DNA of 64,000 nucleotides from NCBI RefSeq assembly GCF_015234275.1, contig NZ_JADGII010000005.1. The stretch is one strand, 5' to 3'. The DNA is from Prosthecochloris ethylica (GTDB lineage Bacteria > Bacteroidota > Chlorobiia > Chlorobiales > Chlorobiaceae). The position numbers and the translations under genes were made by a program. Shown piece after piece: positions 33,120 to 44,941 of this stretch. Below the pieces are notes generated by a model. That model had not been told where the DNA came from. It did no database searches and worked only from the letters and a program-made list of their open reading frames with translations. Position 1 is the first letter of the stretch. Every line of letters starts with the position of its first letter.

Positions 33120-34973
33120 CTATGTCCGACCGAACATCCTGTCGAGCTGATCGAGAGATATTTTGATGATCACCGGCCGTCCATGAGGACACACATACGG
33201 CATCGTAGTCGCAAATAACCGGTCGATCAGCGAGCGCATCTCCTCCAGGCCAAGCTTCTGACCGGTCATGATCGCATTGCGACATGAGTAGGACTTGGCG
33301 AGATTCTCACGTTTTTCCAGTTTCAGCTGAGAGGCATTCTGCTGGAACTCTTCGATCATACTCTGCAGAATATCGGATTCCGACCCATTGCGCACATCCT
33401 GGGGAACCCCCTCGATCATCACACTCCGGTTCCCGAATGTCCTGACATTGAACCCGAGGCGTGAGAGATCATCGCGAATCTCTTCGAAAATCTCAAACTC
33501 CCAGGGCTTCAGGTCTATTTTCTGCGGAAAGAGAAGCTGCTGTGCATTCGGCACGTTATGCTCCATGATCTCGAGGGCCCGCTCATACAGAACACGTTCA
33601 TGAGCGACATGCTGATCGATAACCATCAATCCGGTTTTGATCTGGCAGACAATGTACTTGTTGTGAAGCTGCCAGATTTTCGGATCGACCGATGCGGAAT
33701 CCGGTCTGTTTTCACCCGAACCCATGGCAACGGACTCTACGGTACTGCTGCTCCTGAGCTCACGTTGCGGAGCGAACATATCCTCCTGAACGCCTGCTAT
33801 CGGCGCCTCTGAAGAAAACGCCGGGGGATCAGATGCCTCGGCATAGCTCTCATACAATTCGCGGGTGGAAGACATTCTCGACGGGGTATCCTGATAACCA
33901 AGCCTTCTCAGTGGCTTCTCGGGATCGCATGCCGCACGTTCGAGGGTATGCTCCCTGAACCCGGCACCTCCGACATCAGGGGAAAAATCCTGCATCTGAA
34001 CCGCGCGTTTGACAACCGGGTAAAACATATTGCGCACGCTCCGGTCATCTTCGAACTTCACCTCGAGTTTTGCAGGATGAACATTGACATCCACCCGGCG
34101 CGTATCCAGACCGAGAAACAACAGGGCGAACGGTGCCTGACGCTCCATGAGCAGCTCGCCGTACGCCTGCTGAAGTGCCTGGGAAAGCATCCTGTTCTGC
34201 ACGATACGTCGGTTGATATAGAACAACTGGTCATTTTTCTGGCGCTTCAGCATCCCCGGTTTACCGACGTAACCATACAGGGAAAGAAAATCGTTGTCTT
34301 CGCGGACCTCGATCAGGGTATCGGCAAAACCCTGGCCGAAAAAAAAGTCCAGGCGCTCATGCATATCGCTGCTCCTGAAATGAAACAGCTCATCGTCATC
34401 ATTGTAGAACTGCCACTGGATCTCGGGATACGCCAGCACCTGGGCCTTGAGCGCCTCATAGATGTGCTTGAATTCCGTGGCATTCGTCTTGAGAAATTTC
34501 CGGCGCGCCGGAACATTGAAAAACAGGTTCCTGACACTGACCGTGGTTCCCCTGTCAGCAGCGACAGGCGAACGATCCGCCAGTTCTCCACCATCATAGC
34601 GAAGCAGAATTCCGGTTTCTGCACTTTCGGTCCTGGTTTTCAGTTCAAAATGTGAAACCGAAGCAATGCTGGCAAGCGCTTCCCCCCTGAACCCGAGGGT
34701 TTCAAGATGCTCGAGTTCTTCTGCACGAGAAATCTTGCTGGTTGCAAACCGTTCGATACATCTCAGTGCATCCGTCTCATCCATCCCGTGACCGTTATCG
34801 ATAATCTGCACAAGCTCCCTGCCCGCCTCTTTGACTGACAGCGTAATTTTTGTCGCCCCTGCATCGATAGCGTTTTCGATCAGCTCTTTGACCACCGACG
34901 CCGGGCGCTGAACGACCTCACCGGCAGAAATCCTGTTGGCTACAGCTTCAGGAAGCTTTGATATTCTCGGCAT
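33120..34973 (-). CDS. mutL: DNA mismatch repair protein MutL
   Basis: MutL couples MutS mismatch recognition to strand incision. The 617-residue product has the GHKL ATPase N-terminus (IAAGEVV-type segment ISAGEVVQRPASVVKELIENAIDAG, then GFRGEALASI), a variable linker (about 330-430), and the C-terminal dimerisation domain. The endonuclease motif is present as DQHVAHERVLYE, one residue off the usual DQHAx2Ex4E, together with CPHGRP near the C-terminus. It is therefore probably an incising MutL, as expected in a bacterium without MutH. It follows cinA by 65 bp. Confidence 0.95.
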   Translation of the reverse strand: MPRISKLPEAVANRISAGEVVQRPASVVKELIENAIDAGATKITLSVKEAGRELVQIIDNGHGMDETDALRCIERFATSKISRAEELEHLETLGFRGEALASIASVSHFELKTRTESAETGILLRYDGGELADRSPVAADRGTTVSVRNLFFNVPARRKFLKTNATEFKHIYEALKAQVLAYPEIQWQFYNDDDELFHFRSSDMHERLDFFFGQGFADTLIEVREDNDFLSLYGYVGKPGMLKRQKNDQLFYINRRIVQNRMLSQALQQAYGELLMERQAPFALLFLGLDTRRVDVNVHPAKLEVKFEDDRSVRNMFYPVVKRAVQMQDFSPDVGGAGFREHTLERAACDPEKPLRRLGYQDTPSRMSSTRELYESYAEASDPPAFSSEAPIAGVQEDMFAPQRELRSSSTVESVAMGSGENRPDSASVDPKIWQLHNKYIVCQIKTGLMVIDQHVAHERVLYERALEIMEHNVPNAQQLLFPQKIDLKPWEFEIFEEIRDDLSRLGFNVRTFGNRSVMIEGVPQDVRNGSESDILQSMIEEFQQNASQLKLEKRENLAKSYSCRNAIMTGQKLGLEEMRSLIDRLFATTMPYVCPHGRPVIIKISLDQLDRMFGRT

Positions 34974-35038
34974 AGGATCTTCGAGTCCTCGTTACTGATT
35001 GATACAACCGTTCAGCTTTTCAGAACAGGAGCGCACCT

Positions 35039-36298
35039 TCATGTCAGCTCCTGCCACAACATTCTCAAGCAGGCTTCGCTGAACCGATACTTGTTCCTTG
35101 ACCGGTCACCGTGGCTTCGAAACACGCTGGTGACCTCCCTGACATTCCCGTCAGCATCACGCCTGGCCAGGCCCAGGCAGACCATACCGACCGGTTTTTC
35201 CGAACTCCCTCCACCGGGACCGGCAATCCCGGTTGTCGATACTGCGATATCCGCCCCGCTCTCGAGCAGACAGCCACGAGCCATCGCTGCCGCCACGACC
35301 TCGCTGACAGCACCGTGCGCGGCCAGCTGCTCCTTCCCTACCCCGAGCACCTGCTGTTTAGCCTCGTTACTGTACACCACGTAGCCGCGCTGAAAGTACT
35401 GTGATGATCCAGCCACATCCGTCAGGCGGCTTGCAACAAGACCGCCTGTACAGGACTCTGCCGTAGCGACCGTCAGGCCTTCTGCAGCAAGCAGCTCACC
35501 GACCACCTCTTCGAGGGTCGCCTCCCTGGTGGCATAAATATATTCCGCCGCTTCCCTGCAGATTGCATCGACCACCTGGCGATTCTCACGTTCCACACCG
35601 GACCGGTCCGCTCCAACAGAGCTTACCCGCAGGCTCACACCAGCCTGGTGCGGCAGGTAAGCTATGGAGGTACCGCCGGGAAGCGATTCCTCGATGCCGG
35701 CAATTTTCCTCTCCACCGTCGTTTCACCGACTCCGGACGTCATGATGTGACTATGGACGATCACCTGATCCGAAAAACCGCTGCACCAGGGAATCACCGT
35801 TTCCTGCATCATGGCTTCCATTTCCGAAGGGACCCCCGGCATGAGAACGAGATAATGATGGTCAAACGCGGAACCGGCAGGAATAATCATCCCGGGAGCG
35901 AGCCCGCGGGAGTTGGCAATGACGCTCGCCCCTTCTATCACCATGGCATTGTCCCTGAGCCCGGGTGACGGCTCGACTCCCCTGGCACGGTAACGCTCCG
36001 CGCTGGAACGATAGGTCTCCTCATGGAATACCAGTGAAGCTCCAAGCAGCTCTGCCGCAGCATTGCGTGTCCTGTCGTCCTTAGTAGGGCCGAGCCCGCC
36101 GGTCACCAGCACCAGCTCCGACCGGCGCAGCGAATCGGCAAACTGGCGGATAATCGCCTCTTCGATATCGGTGCACACAATAATCCGCTCGACAGCGATC
36201 CCCACACCGGAGAGCTCCGCACAGATAACAGCAGCATTGGTATTGACTTTCTGGCCGGTCAGGAGTTCATCGCCGATCGAGATGATTTCAGCTCGCAT
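35039..36298 (-). CDS. cinA: CinA family protein (NMN amidohydrolase/ADP-ribose pyrophosphatase type)
   Basis: A 419-residue two-domain CinA. The N-terminal MoaB-like domain starts MRAEIISIGDELLTGQKVNTNA and contains TGGLGPTKDD; the C-terminal PncC-like domain has AESCTGGLVASRLTDVAGSS and STTGIAGPGGG. Members recycle NMN or hydrolyse ADP-ribose, and the name comes from competence-linked relatives. The start at ATG 36298 has AGGGAGGGA just upstream; the frame to 36346 would overlap thrA. It lies 10 bp after thrA. Confidence 0.93.
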   Translation of the reverse strand: MRAEIISIGDELLTGQKVNTNAAVICAELSGVGIAVERIIVCTDIEEAIIRQFADSLRRSELVLVTGGLGPTKDDRTRNAAAELLGASLVFHEETYRSSAERYRARGVEPSPGLRDNAMVIEGASVIANSRGLAPGMIIPAGSAFDHHYLVLMPGVPSEMEAMMQETVIPWCSGFSDQVIVHSHIMTSGVGETTVERKIAGIEESLPGGTSIAYLPHQAGVSLRVSSVGADRSGVERENRQVVDAICREAAEYIYATREATLEEVVGELLAAEGLTVATAESCTGGLVASRLTDVAGSSQYFQRGYVVYSNEAKQQVLGVGKEQLAAHGAVSEVVAAAMARGCLLESGADIAVSTTGIAGPGGGSSEKPVGMVCLGLARRDADGNVREVTSVFRSHGDRSRNKYRFSEACLRMLWQELT

Positions 36299-36308
36299 CC
36301 ATCCCTCC

Positions 36309-38768
36309 CTAAACCAGGTAGCTTGCAATACGGAGAATATCGGCAAACACCCCGCCGGCTGTCACCTCGCCTCCTGCCCCCGGCCCCTTGACCACCAGGG
36401 GAGTATCGAGATAACGGTCGGTGGTGAACACCACCATGTTTTCGGTTCCGTTGAGACCGGCCACGGGATTGTCGAGAGGCAGTGTCTTGACCCCTATCCG
36501 TGCGTTTCCGTCCTGGATCTCCCCGGCATAAGCGATTGTCTTCCCCTCTTTTGCAGCGTCCCGAATCATCTGTTCATACGTGCTGTCGACCTCCCTGAGC
36601 CTGTCGAGAAATTCGTCGGCACCCATGTCGCCGCTGAGCGACTCGGGAACAAGGCTTTCACAGTCAATATCCTCGTATTCGAGCCGGAAGCCGAGCTCGC
36701 GCCCCAGGATCAGGAATTTTCTGGCAAAATCCGCCCCGGACAGGTCCTCACGAGGATCAGGCTCGGTATAGCCGGCTTCTTTGGCCTTCCGGACAATCTC
36801 GCTGAAGGAACCGCCTTTACGGAGTTCATTGAAAATAAAGCTCAGTGTACCCGACAGCACGCCTTCGATTCTCAGGATATTGTCTCCGCTGCTCTGCAGG
36901 TCATTGAGCGTATTGATAATAGGCAGACCCGCCCCGACATTGGTTTCATAGAGAAAACGGGCATTCGACGAATGCAGGGCGTCATCTATCGTCTCGTATA
37001 ACTCCAGGGAGCCGGCCATACCGAGCTTGTTGGCTGTCACAACGGAGATATTCGATGCAAGAAGTTCCGGATAGGCTTCGGCGACATCGCCGCTTGCCGT
37101 ACAGTCGACAAATATCGCGTTATGCAGATTACGGCTTTTGATCCGGCTGATATAATCGCCGATCGTACGTTCACCTTCACGAGGCTTGAGCGCCCCTTCC
37201 CAATCCGCCAGATCGATGCCGTTATTGTCGAGAGCGATCATCCTGGTGTTGGCCATGCCGCTCACCACCAGATCGAGATTTTTCTGCCTGCGCAGATTCT
37301 CCCGGTGTTCGCGGATCTGCCCGATAAGGCTCCTGGCAATCGTTCCTGTCCCCGCGATAAACACATGAACCGTGCTCTGCGACAGCAGAAATGATTCGTG
37401 AATGCAGTTGAGGGCCTTATCCTCGTCATGGCTGTCGATAACGAAGGAAATGTTCATCTCGTTCGCACCCTGGGCAACAGCGATGACATTGATGCCGTTT
37501 TTCCCGAGAGTTTCGAACAGGTGGGCGGAAACCCCCGGATGCCCTGACATGCTTTTACCGACAACGGCAATCATGGCGATATGGCGCCGCACCGTCAGGG
37601 ACTCGATCTGTCGGGCCTTCAGCTCTGCCGCAAACTCCTCTTCGAGAATTTTTTTCGCCCTCCCCGCCTGGGCCGCATTGATGGCAAAACTGATCGACTG
37701 CTCCGATGAAGCCTGGGAGATAAAAATGATGTTGATCATGTGCCGTGCAAGGCAGCTGAACAACCGTGACGCAATTCCAGGGACCCCGACCATACCGCTT
37801 CCGGCGATATTGACGAGGACGATATTGCTGATCGAACTCAGTCCGGTCACCGGCTTTGAGGGCTCAGCATCAGTCGGCAGAACCTGTTCAATCCGTGTAC
37901 CCGGCGCCTGGGGATCGAGCGAATTTTTAATGCTCATCGGAATTCCCGCCTTCATGGCAGGATGGACGGAGTATGGATGAAGCACTTTCGCTCCGGCGTG
38001 CGAGAGCTCCATCGCCTCGGCATAACTGATAAACGGCAGGGCGTAGGCATCCCTCACCCGTTTCGGATCGGCGCTGAAAAAGCCGCTCACGTCGGTCCAG
38101 ATCTGGATCTCCCGGGCACCCAGCACCGAACCGATAATGGTGGCCGTGTAATCAGATCCCCCGCGGCCGAGCGTCGTCACGGTCCCATCCGGAGCCGCCC
38201 CGATATAGCCGGTGACCACAGGAACATCACCTGTCTTGCCGAAGTACGAGCGAATTTTCCTGGACGATGCCGTCATATCGACACGGGCATCGCAATGCGA
38301 TGTATCGGTGACAATAAACTCCCTCGCATCGGCGTAGGCAGCGGCAATCCCTTCCTGGCAGAGGAAACTGCTGATAATGCGTGCGGAAAACCGTTCCCCG
38401 AAACTCATGACCAGGGCACTGCTCTTATCGGACAATTCCCTGAGAAGACAAACCCCGTGCAGCACATCTTTCAGTTCAGCGAGTCCGTCACGGATGCCGA
38501 CGGCCGTCTCTTCAGCAGCTGGGCCTTCCAGAAGTTCGTCGACAAGACCCATATGCAACCGCTCGATCCTGTCCAGGTTGTCACGATACCCTTCATCTCC
38601 GTTACATGCAGACAAGGCTGCATCAAGCAGGAGATCGGTCACCTTCCTGATTGCGGAAACCACAATAATCACCGGCCCGTCCTCCAGTGCAGGACGGATG
38701 ATCTTGAGAATATTGCGAATCCTCCTGCTGTTTTCAATCGAGGTCCCGCCGAATTTTAAGACGTTCAT
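36309..38768 (-). CDS. thrA: Bifunctional aspartate kinase/homoserine dehydrogenase
   Basis: ThrA catalyses the first and third steps from aspartate towards threonine and methionine. The 819-residue product combines an aspartokinase (KFGGTS at residues 5-10), a regulatory region with two ACT domains (about 310-460), and a homoserine dehydrogenase (nucleotide loop IAGTGTIARSL near 470). The C-terminal dehydrogenase contains FVDCTASGDVA and VVTANKLGMA. The ACT domains imply threonine feedback. thrB and thrC lie 3 kb away in the opposite direction, with atpAG between. Confidence 0.96.
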   Translation of the reverse strand: MNVLKFGGTSIENSRRIRNILKIIRPALEDGPVIIVVSAIRKVTDLLLDAALSACNGDEGYRDNLDRIERLHMGLVDELLEGPAAEETAVGIRDGLAELKDVLHGVCLLRELSDKSSALVMSFGERFSARIISSFLCQEGIAAAYADAREFIVTDTSHCDARVDMTASSRKIRSYFGKTGDVPVVTGYIGAAPDGTVTTLGRGGSDYTATIIGSVLGAREIQIWTDVSGFFSADPKRVRDAYALPFISYAEAMELSHAGAKVLHPYSVHPAMKAGIPMSIKNSLDPQAPGTRIEQVLPTDAEPSKPVTGLSSISNIVLVNIAGSGMVGVPGIASRLFSCLARHMINIIFISQASSEQSISFAINAAQAGRAKKILEEEFAAELKARQIESLTVRRHIAMIAVVGKSMSGHPGVSAHLFETLGKNGINVIAVAQGANEMNISFVIDSHDEDKALNCIHESFLLSQSTVHVFIAGTGTIARSLIGQIREHRENLRRQKNLDLVVSGMANTRMIALDNNGIDLADWEGALKPREGERTIGDYISRIKSRNLHNAIFVDCTASGDVAEAYPELLASNISVVTANKLGMAGSLELYETIDDALHSSNARFLYETNVGAGLPIINTLNDLQSSGDNILRIEGVLSGTLSFIFNELRKGGSFSEIVRKAKEAGYTEPDPREDLSGADFARKFLILGRELGFRLEYEDIDCESLVPESLSGDMGADEFLDRLREVDSTYEQMIRDAAKEGKTIAYAGEIQDGNARIGVKTLPLDNPVAGLNGTENMVVFTTDRYLDTPLVVKGPGAGGEVTAGGVFADILRIASYLV

Positions 38769-38894
38769 GCTGTGCGTTCATCCATTAATGTGAAAAGAAA
38801 ACTCCCCTAATTTCTATCGGGAGAATTGAAAATCCAAATCATTTGCCAAATGCTTCCACAGGAAAGGAAACGGATGCGTTCCTGCCCGGCACCA

Positions 38895-38922
38895 ATAAAA
38901 AAAGCGCCCGTGAAGGGCGCTT
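38895..38922 (-). terminator. Terminator of atpA-atpG
   Basis: On the minus strand AAGCGCCC/GGGCGCTT (38902-38909 with 38915-38922) forms a perfect 8-bp stem with a 5-nt loop, followed by a T-run (38896-38901 are A on the plus strand). It lies 24 bp after the atpG stop and ends the operon before thrA. Confidence 0.9.
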
Positions 38923-38945
38923 GTAAACAAGACCGGGACTGCTGA

Positions 38946-39830
38946 TCAGTCTCCGCTCAATGCATCGGCCCCGGCGACAATCTCCGACAACTCGGTGGTA
39001 ATCGCAGCCTGGCGGGCACGGTTGTAACTGATATTGAGCTGGCGGATCAGCTCTTTGGCGTTCTCCGTAGCGGAATCCATTGCAGCCATGCGCCCTGCCT
39101 GCTCGGCAGCATTGGATTCGAGCATCATTCTCCAGATCTGCGTATTGAGATGTTTCGGAACGAGAACATCGATAATCGATGCCGGAGACGGCTCATAAAT
39201 ATAATCACTGCTGGATGACACCTCTTCGGCCGCCGCTTCAGGGGCGATAGGAAGCAGCACCTCGCTCCTGAGATTCGGCGCAAGGACTGACTTGAACTCG
39301 TTGTACACCACAACCACTTTATCCACGTCACCTTTCAGGTACATGCCCGCTGCCTGTTCTGCAATTTCACGGGCCACATCGAATTTGAGCTCCTGAAATA
39401 CACCTGGATAGGCTTTGATGACATTGTAATCGCGCTTGCGAAAAAAGTCATATCCCTTCGTTCCGGCACAGATCATCGAGATCTTCCCGCTCTTGTGAAG
39501 AGCCGCATGATCTTCCGTCATGATCTTCTGCGCCAGTTTCATGATATTGGTGTTGAACGCACCGCACAACCCTCTGTCGGAGGTGATCATGATGACGAGC
39601 AACCTGTCCACCTCCTCACGGGCCGACAACAGCGGATTGAGAGAGGTATCAACCTTGGTCGAAAGGGAACCGAGCATTTCCTTGAGCTTCTCTGCATAGG
39701 GACGTGCCTGCAGGGCAGCTTCCTGAGCGCGGCGCAGCTTCGCAGCGGCCACCATCTGCATTGCCTTGGTGACCTGCTGCGTCGACTTGATACTCTTGAT
39801 CCGTGTACGTATATCCTTTAACGTTGCCAT
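38946..39830 (-). CDS. atpG: ATP synthase F1 subunit gamma
   Basis: The gamma subunit is the rotating shaft of F1. The 294-residue product has the characteristic N-terminal helix (ATLKDIRTRIKSIKSTQQVTKAMQMVAAAKLRRAQ) and C-terminal helix (MDSATENAKELIRQLNISYNRARQAAITTELSEIV). It lies 46 bp downstream of atpA. Confidence 0.97.
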   Translation of the reverse strand: MATLKDIRTRIKSIKSTQQVTKAMQMVAAAKLRRAQEAALQARPYAEKLKEMLGSLSTKVDTSLNPLLSAREEVDRLLVIMITSDRGLCGAFNTNIMKLAQKIMTEDHAALHKSGKISMICAGTKGYDFFRKRDYNVIKAYPGVFQELKFDVAREIAEQAAGMYLKGDVDKVVVVYNEFKSVLAPNLRSEVLLPIAPEAAAEEVSSSSDYIYEPSPASIIDVLVPKHLNTQIWRMMLESNAAEQAGRMAAMDSATENAKELIRQLNISYNRARQAAITTELSEIVAGADALSGD

Positions 39831-39876
39831 GAATGATTCCGTCGTTATTGAATTTCGAAAAAAGTCCTGATCCTGT

Positions 39877-41457
<1,581 letters not shown>

Positions 41458-41503
41458 ATCGTAATTGCTTAGTTATTTGTTAAGAATGGAGAAAGTTTAT
41501 TTT

Positions 41504-41509
41504 ATTATA
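41504..41509 (-). promoter_or_regulatory. Candidate -10 element of atpA
   Basis: TATAAT on the minus strand, about 47 bp upstream of the atpA start, in an AT-rich 227-bp region shared with divergent thrB. No convincing -35 is present at 16-18 bp. Confidence 0.4.
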
Positions 41510-41684
41510 CTTTCTTTTGAAAATCAGACACCAGTCATTTTTCCTTCACAAAAATTTCAAAAGCCAAATTTAACGAAAAGCTTTTAGTTATTCAAATTCT
41601 GCTGTTAATTTGAGACCTAAAGCATTGCAGGCTTTTCCCTTCACAGCAAGGCAACAGGAATTCAGCTACCGATACACGTACCAC

Positions 41685-42647
41685 ATGAAAACTGTCACAG
41701 GATTTGCTTCGGCAACCATCGGGAATGTCGCCTGCGGATTCGATGTCCTGGGATTTGCCATCAGGGAGCCCGGTGACGAGGTCATTCTGACGCTCCACGA
41801 CAGCGAACCGTCGACGTCACCTGTTTCCATCAAGGCAATTCACGGCGACGGGGGCGCTCTGCCGAAAGACCCGAAAAAAAACACCTCGAGCTTTGTTGTC
41901 CTCAAATTTCTCGAATATCTCCGCACTCACAAGGATATCGACTTTCAGGGGCATATCGAACTGGAACTCAGGAAAAACCTCCCGCTCAGCAGCGGCATGG
42001 GAAGCAGTGCGGCAAGTGCCGCAGCAGCACTTGCCGCTGCCAATGAACTGCTCGGAAGCCCCTGCACCAAGATGGAGCTGGTACACTTTGCCATTGAAGG
42101 GGAACGGGTTGCCTGCGGTTCTGCGCACGCCGACAATGCGGCTCCAGCCATGCTGGGCAACTTCATCCTGATCCGCAGCTACAACCCGCTCGACCTGGTC
42201 ACCATCCCGCCACCGCAGCACCTCTACTGCACCCTGGCCCATCCCCATATAGAAGTCCGTACAGCCTATGCACGATCGGTGCTCCCCCGCACCATCCCCC
42301 TCAAAACCGCTACGGAGCAATGGGGAAATGTCGGTGCACTGGTCTCCGGTCTGCTGACATCTGATTACGAACTGATAGGACGCTCACTGGTCGATGTCGT
42401 CGCCGAACCGAAACGCGCACCGCTGATTCCCGGCTTCTACGATGTCAAGAACGCCGCGCTTGAAGCCGGAGCCCTGGGCTGCAGCATAGCCGGGTCCGGA
42501 CCGTCGGTCTTTGCCTTCTCTTCGTCAAAGGAAACAGCTGAACAGGTCGGCAGTGCCATGAAGGAAGCCTTCAGCACCATCGAAGAACGGCTCGATGCGG
42601 ATATCTGGGTTTCACCGGTCTGCCACGAAGGCGCCAGAACACTGTAA
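41685..42647 (+). CDS. thrB: Homoserine kinase
   Basis: ThrB phosphorylates homoserine for threonine synthase. This GHMP kinase has 320 residues from ATG 41685 (MKTVTGFASATIGNVACGFDV), the usual start; the frame back to 41610 adds 25 unlikely residues. The GHMP phosphate loop is LPLSSGMGSSAASAAAAL, and the third motif is GCSIAGSGPSVFAF. It is 28 bp upstream of thrC. Confidence 0.95.
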   Translation: MKTVTGFASATIGNVACGFDVLGFAIREPGDEVILTLHDSEPSTSPVSIKAIHGDGGALPKDPKKNTSSFVVLKFLEYLRTHKDIDFQGHIELELRKNLPLSSGMGSSAASAAAALAAANELLGSPCTKMELVHFAIEGERVACGSAHADNAAPAMLGNFILIRSYNPLDLVTIPPPQHLYCTLAHPHIEVRTAYARSVLPRTIPLKTATEQWGNVGALVSGLLTSDYELIGRSLVDVVAEPKRAPLIPGFYDVKNAALEAGALGCSIAGSGPSVFAFSSSKETAEQVGSAMKEAFSTIEERLDADIWVSPVCHEGARTL

Positions 42648-42675
42648 TCGAACATCAAAACGCCCTGAATCATCC

Positions 42676-43995
42676 ATGATATTCTACAGCACCAATACCT
42701 CATCAACACCGGCCACGCTGAAAAAGGCCACACTCGAAGGACTGGCGCCTGACGGCGGGCTGTACGTACCGTCTGAAATACCCTCTTTTTCACCGGAAGA
42801 GCTCGAACTGCTCCAGGACGCCCCGTTTACCGACATCGCATTTGCCATTGCAAAAAAGTATACCGGCGGAGAAATACCTCATGAACGCCTCTCATCGCTG
42901 ATCGACGAATGCTTCAATTTCAAAACCCCGCTCGTCGAGCTGGACGACACCACGTTCGTCGAAGAACTGTTTCAGGGGCCGACCCTGGCGTTCAAGGACT
43001 ACGGCGCCCGTTTTCTTGCCCGTATGACCGGATACTTTGCCGAAGAGGACGACAGGCTGATCACCATCCTCGTCGCCACCTCGGGTGATACGGGAAGCGC
43101 TGTTGCCTACGGCTTTCAGGGAATCCCCAATACCAGGGTCGTCCTTCTGTATCCGTCCGGAAAGGTCAGCCGTCTCCAGGAACAGCAGCTGACGACAGCA
43201 GGAGGAAACGTCACTGCCCTTGAAGTCAACGGTGATTTCGATGACTGCCAGCGCCTGGTCAAACAGGCGTTCATGGATGCCGGGCTCCGCTCGAAGCTCA
43301 CGCTGACCTCGGCAAACTCCATCAACATTTCAAGGCTCATTCCCCAGTCATTCTACTATGCCTGGGCGTCTGTCCGCCTCAGTTCACGCTTTGACGGGCG
43401 TAAACCGGTCTTTTGCGTGCCAAGCGGCAATTACGGCAACCTCACCGCCGGTGTCCTGGCAAGGAAGATGGGCTTTCCCATCAGCCATTTCATTGCCGCA
43501 TCCAATGCCAACGACAGCGTCACCCGTTACCTTGAAGAAGGACGATACGAACCCAGGCCGACCGTACGGACGCTTTCAACGGCCATGGATGTCGGTAACC
43601 CGAGCAACTTTGCGCGCCTGCTGTATATGTTCAGGAACGATTTCCGCAGCATGGGCAGGGAGATTTCCGGCTACAGCGTATCGGACCCGGAGACGATCGA
43701 AACCATCAGGGAAGTCTACGATCGGTTTGGTTACATCATGGACCCGCACACCGCTGTCGGCTTCCGGGCACTCGAAACCTGGAGACAGGAAACCCCCGAT
43801 CATGCCGACTCCCCGTCTGTCGTTCTTTCGACAGCCCATCCCGCCAAGTTTCTCGAGTCCATCCGCGAAGCGCTCGGCCGGGATATTTCCGTTCCGGACA
43901 GGCTGCAGACGGTTCTGGACAAGCAGAAAATCTCTGTCAGGATCAACGCGGATTACCATGATCTTTCGGACTTCCTCTCGAAACTCGACTCCTGA
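42676..43995 (+). CDS. thrC: Threonine synthase
   Basis: ThrC converts phosphohomoserine to threonine with pyridoxal phosphate. The 439-residue product starts MIFYSTNTSSTPATLKKATLEGLAPDGGLYVP at ATG 42676. The PLP lysine lies in LAFKDYGARF and the phosphate-binding residues in ATSGDTGSAV. The long E. coli-like N-terminal YST segment places it in the class of about 430 residues. The gene is probably in an operon with thrB. Confidence 0.96.
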   Translation: MIFYSTNTSSTPATLKKATLEGLAPDGGLYVPSEIPSFSPEELELLQDAPFTDIAFAIAKKYTGGEIPHERLSSLIDECFNFKTPLVELDDTTFVEELFQGPTLAFKDYGARFLARMTGYFAEEDDRLITILVATSGDTGSAVAYGFQGIPNTRVVLLYPSGKVSRLQEQQLTTAGGNVTALEVNGDFDDCQRLVKQAFMDAGLRSKLTLTSANSINISRLIPQSFYYAWASVRLSSRFDGRKPVFCVPSGNYGNLTAGVLARKMGFPISHFIAASNANDSVTRYLEEGRYEPRPTVRTLSTAMDVGNPSNFARLLYMFRNDFRSMGREISGYSVSDPETIETIREVYDRFGYIMDPHTAVGFRALETWRQETPDHADSPSVVLSTAHPAKFLESIREALGRDISVPDRLQTVLDKQKISVRINADYHDLSDFLSKLDS

Positions 43996-44009
43996 CCACT
44001 TGCGGTGCA

Positions 44010-44031
44010 GCCGGGGCGCAGCGGCCCCGGC
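44010..44031. terminator. GC hairpin after thrC
   Basis: GCCGGGGC (44010-44017) and GCCCCGGC (44024-44031) form a perfect 8-bp stem with a 6-nt loop, 15 bp after the thrC stop. A-rather than T-rich sequence follows on the plus strand, so termination is uncertain. Confidence 0.45.
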
Positions 44032-44035
44032 AAAA

Positions 44036-44080
44036 ACTCACGAACAGCACATCACGAATACAATTCACGACTCACGACCA
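44036..44080. repeat. Degenerate TCACGA repeat cluster
   Basis: TCACGA occurs four times at 44038, 44052, 44065 and 44072, within variants of ACTCACGA spaced 7 to 14 bp apart. The cluster lies directly upstream of the acyltransferase start at 44093. The same core word appears in the eno/EF-G-like intergenic region. Confidence 0.65.
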
Positions 44081-44092
44081 ACGAACTACCCG

Positions 44093-44803
44093 ATGAACCT
44101 ACAGACGCTTCTATTTTTTATCGTCATCCTTCCGGTCATGTTTTTCGGGCTCCTGATTGCCCTTGTCGTCAACCTTGTCGACCCTACCGGAGACCGTTTT
44201 CATCGCATGGCCGCATGGTGGGGAAGATTCTGCGCCCGCCTGCTCGGCATAGATATCGTGATTTCAGGAGAGGAAAACTACCGGAAGGACAGGAACTACC
44301 TGGTCATCAGCAACCATGCCGGTATGGCGGACATCCCTCTCCTCCTGGGAGCCCTGCACCTGAACCTGCGTTTCGTTGCCAAGGAGGAGCTCGGACGTAT
44401 CCCGCTGTTCGGCTGGGCGCTCAAACAGGCCGGTTACGTCATGATCAAACGGGGACAGAACCGCGAGGCACTCAGGAGCCTGCTGAATGCCGCCAGCGTA
44501 CTCGAACAGGGGCGCTCGGTCCATATATTCCCCGAAGGCACACGCTCGGAGGACGGACAGCTTCTGCCGTTCAAACGCGGAGCATTCATGATTGCCCAGA
44601 ACAGCCGAACCCCTATCCTGCCCATCACCATTATCGGAAGCTCCGCTATCGCCCCGAAAAAAAGCCTGAAGATCCGCAAGGGACAGGTCAGAATGATTAT
44701 CGGTCAGCCGATCCAGACTGCCGGAAAAAAGGCCGCGGAACTGCAGGAGGAAACATACCGGACCATCAGCGCGAACCTGGACACGTATGGCAACGCGGCA
44801 TAA
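44093..44803 (+). CDS. plsC: 1-acyl-sn-glycerol-3-phosphate acyltransferase
   Basis: A 236-residue PlsC-type acyltransferase that turns lysophosphatidate to phosphatidate in phospholipid synthesis. There is a hydrophobic N-terminal segment (about 4-27), the catalytic HAGMAD (Hx4D) block, the substrate-binding FPEGTR and the later PILPITIIG. The start MNLQTLLFFIVILP at 44093 keeps the membrane segment whole. It follows thrC by 97 bp. I use plsC for the family; more than one such gene can exist per genome. Confidence 0.88.
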   Translation: MNLQTLLFFIVILPVMFFGLLIALVVNLVDPTGDRFHRMAAWWGRFCARLLGIDIVISGEENYRKDRNYLVISNHAGMADIPLLLGALHLNLRFVAKEELGRIPLFGWALKQAGYVMIKRGQNREALRSLLNAASVLEQGRSVHIFPEGTRSEDGQLLPFKRGAFMIAQNSRTPILPITIIGSSAIAPKKSLKIRKGQVRMIIGQPIQTAGKKAAELQEETYRTISANLDTYGNAA

Positions 44804-44941
44804 ACGGGCTGCCGCCGGCAGACTCTCCCCGGCATGACGGCTTGCTTTTTCAGCCCGTTCAGCCATACATTACATACAAGTATACTCCGTTCAAGCCATA
44901 ATCCCGGGGGGAAAGCTTGAACCAGCAAACAGATACGTTCC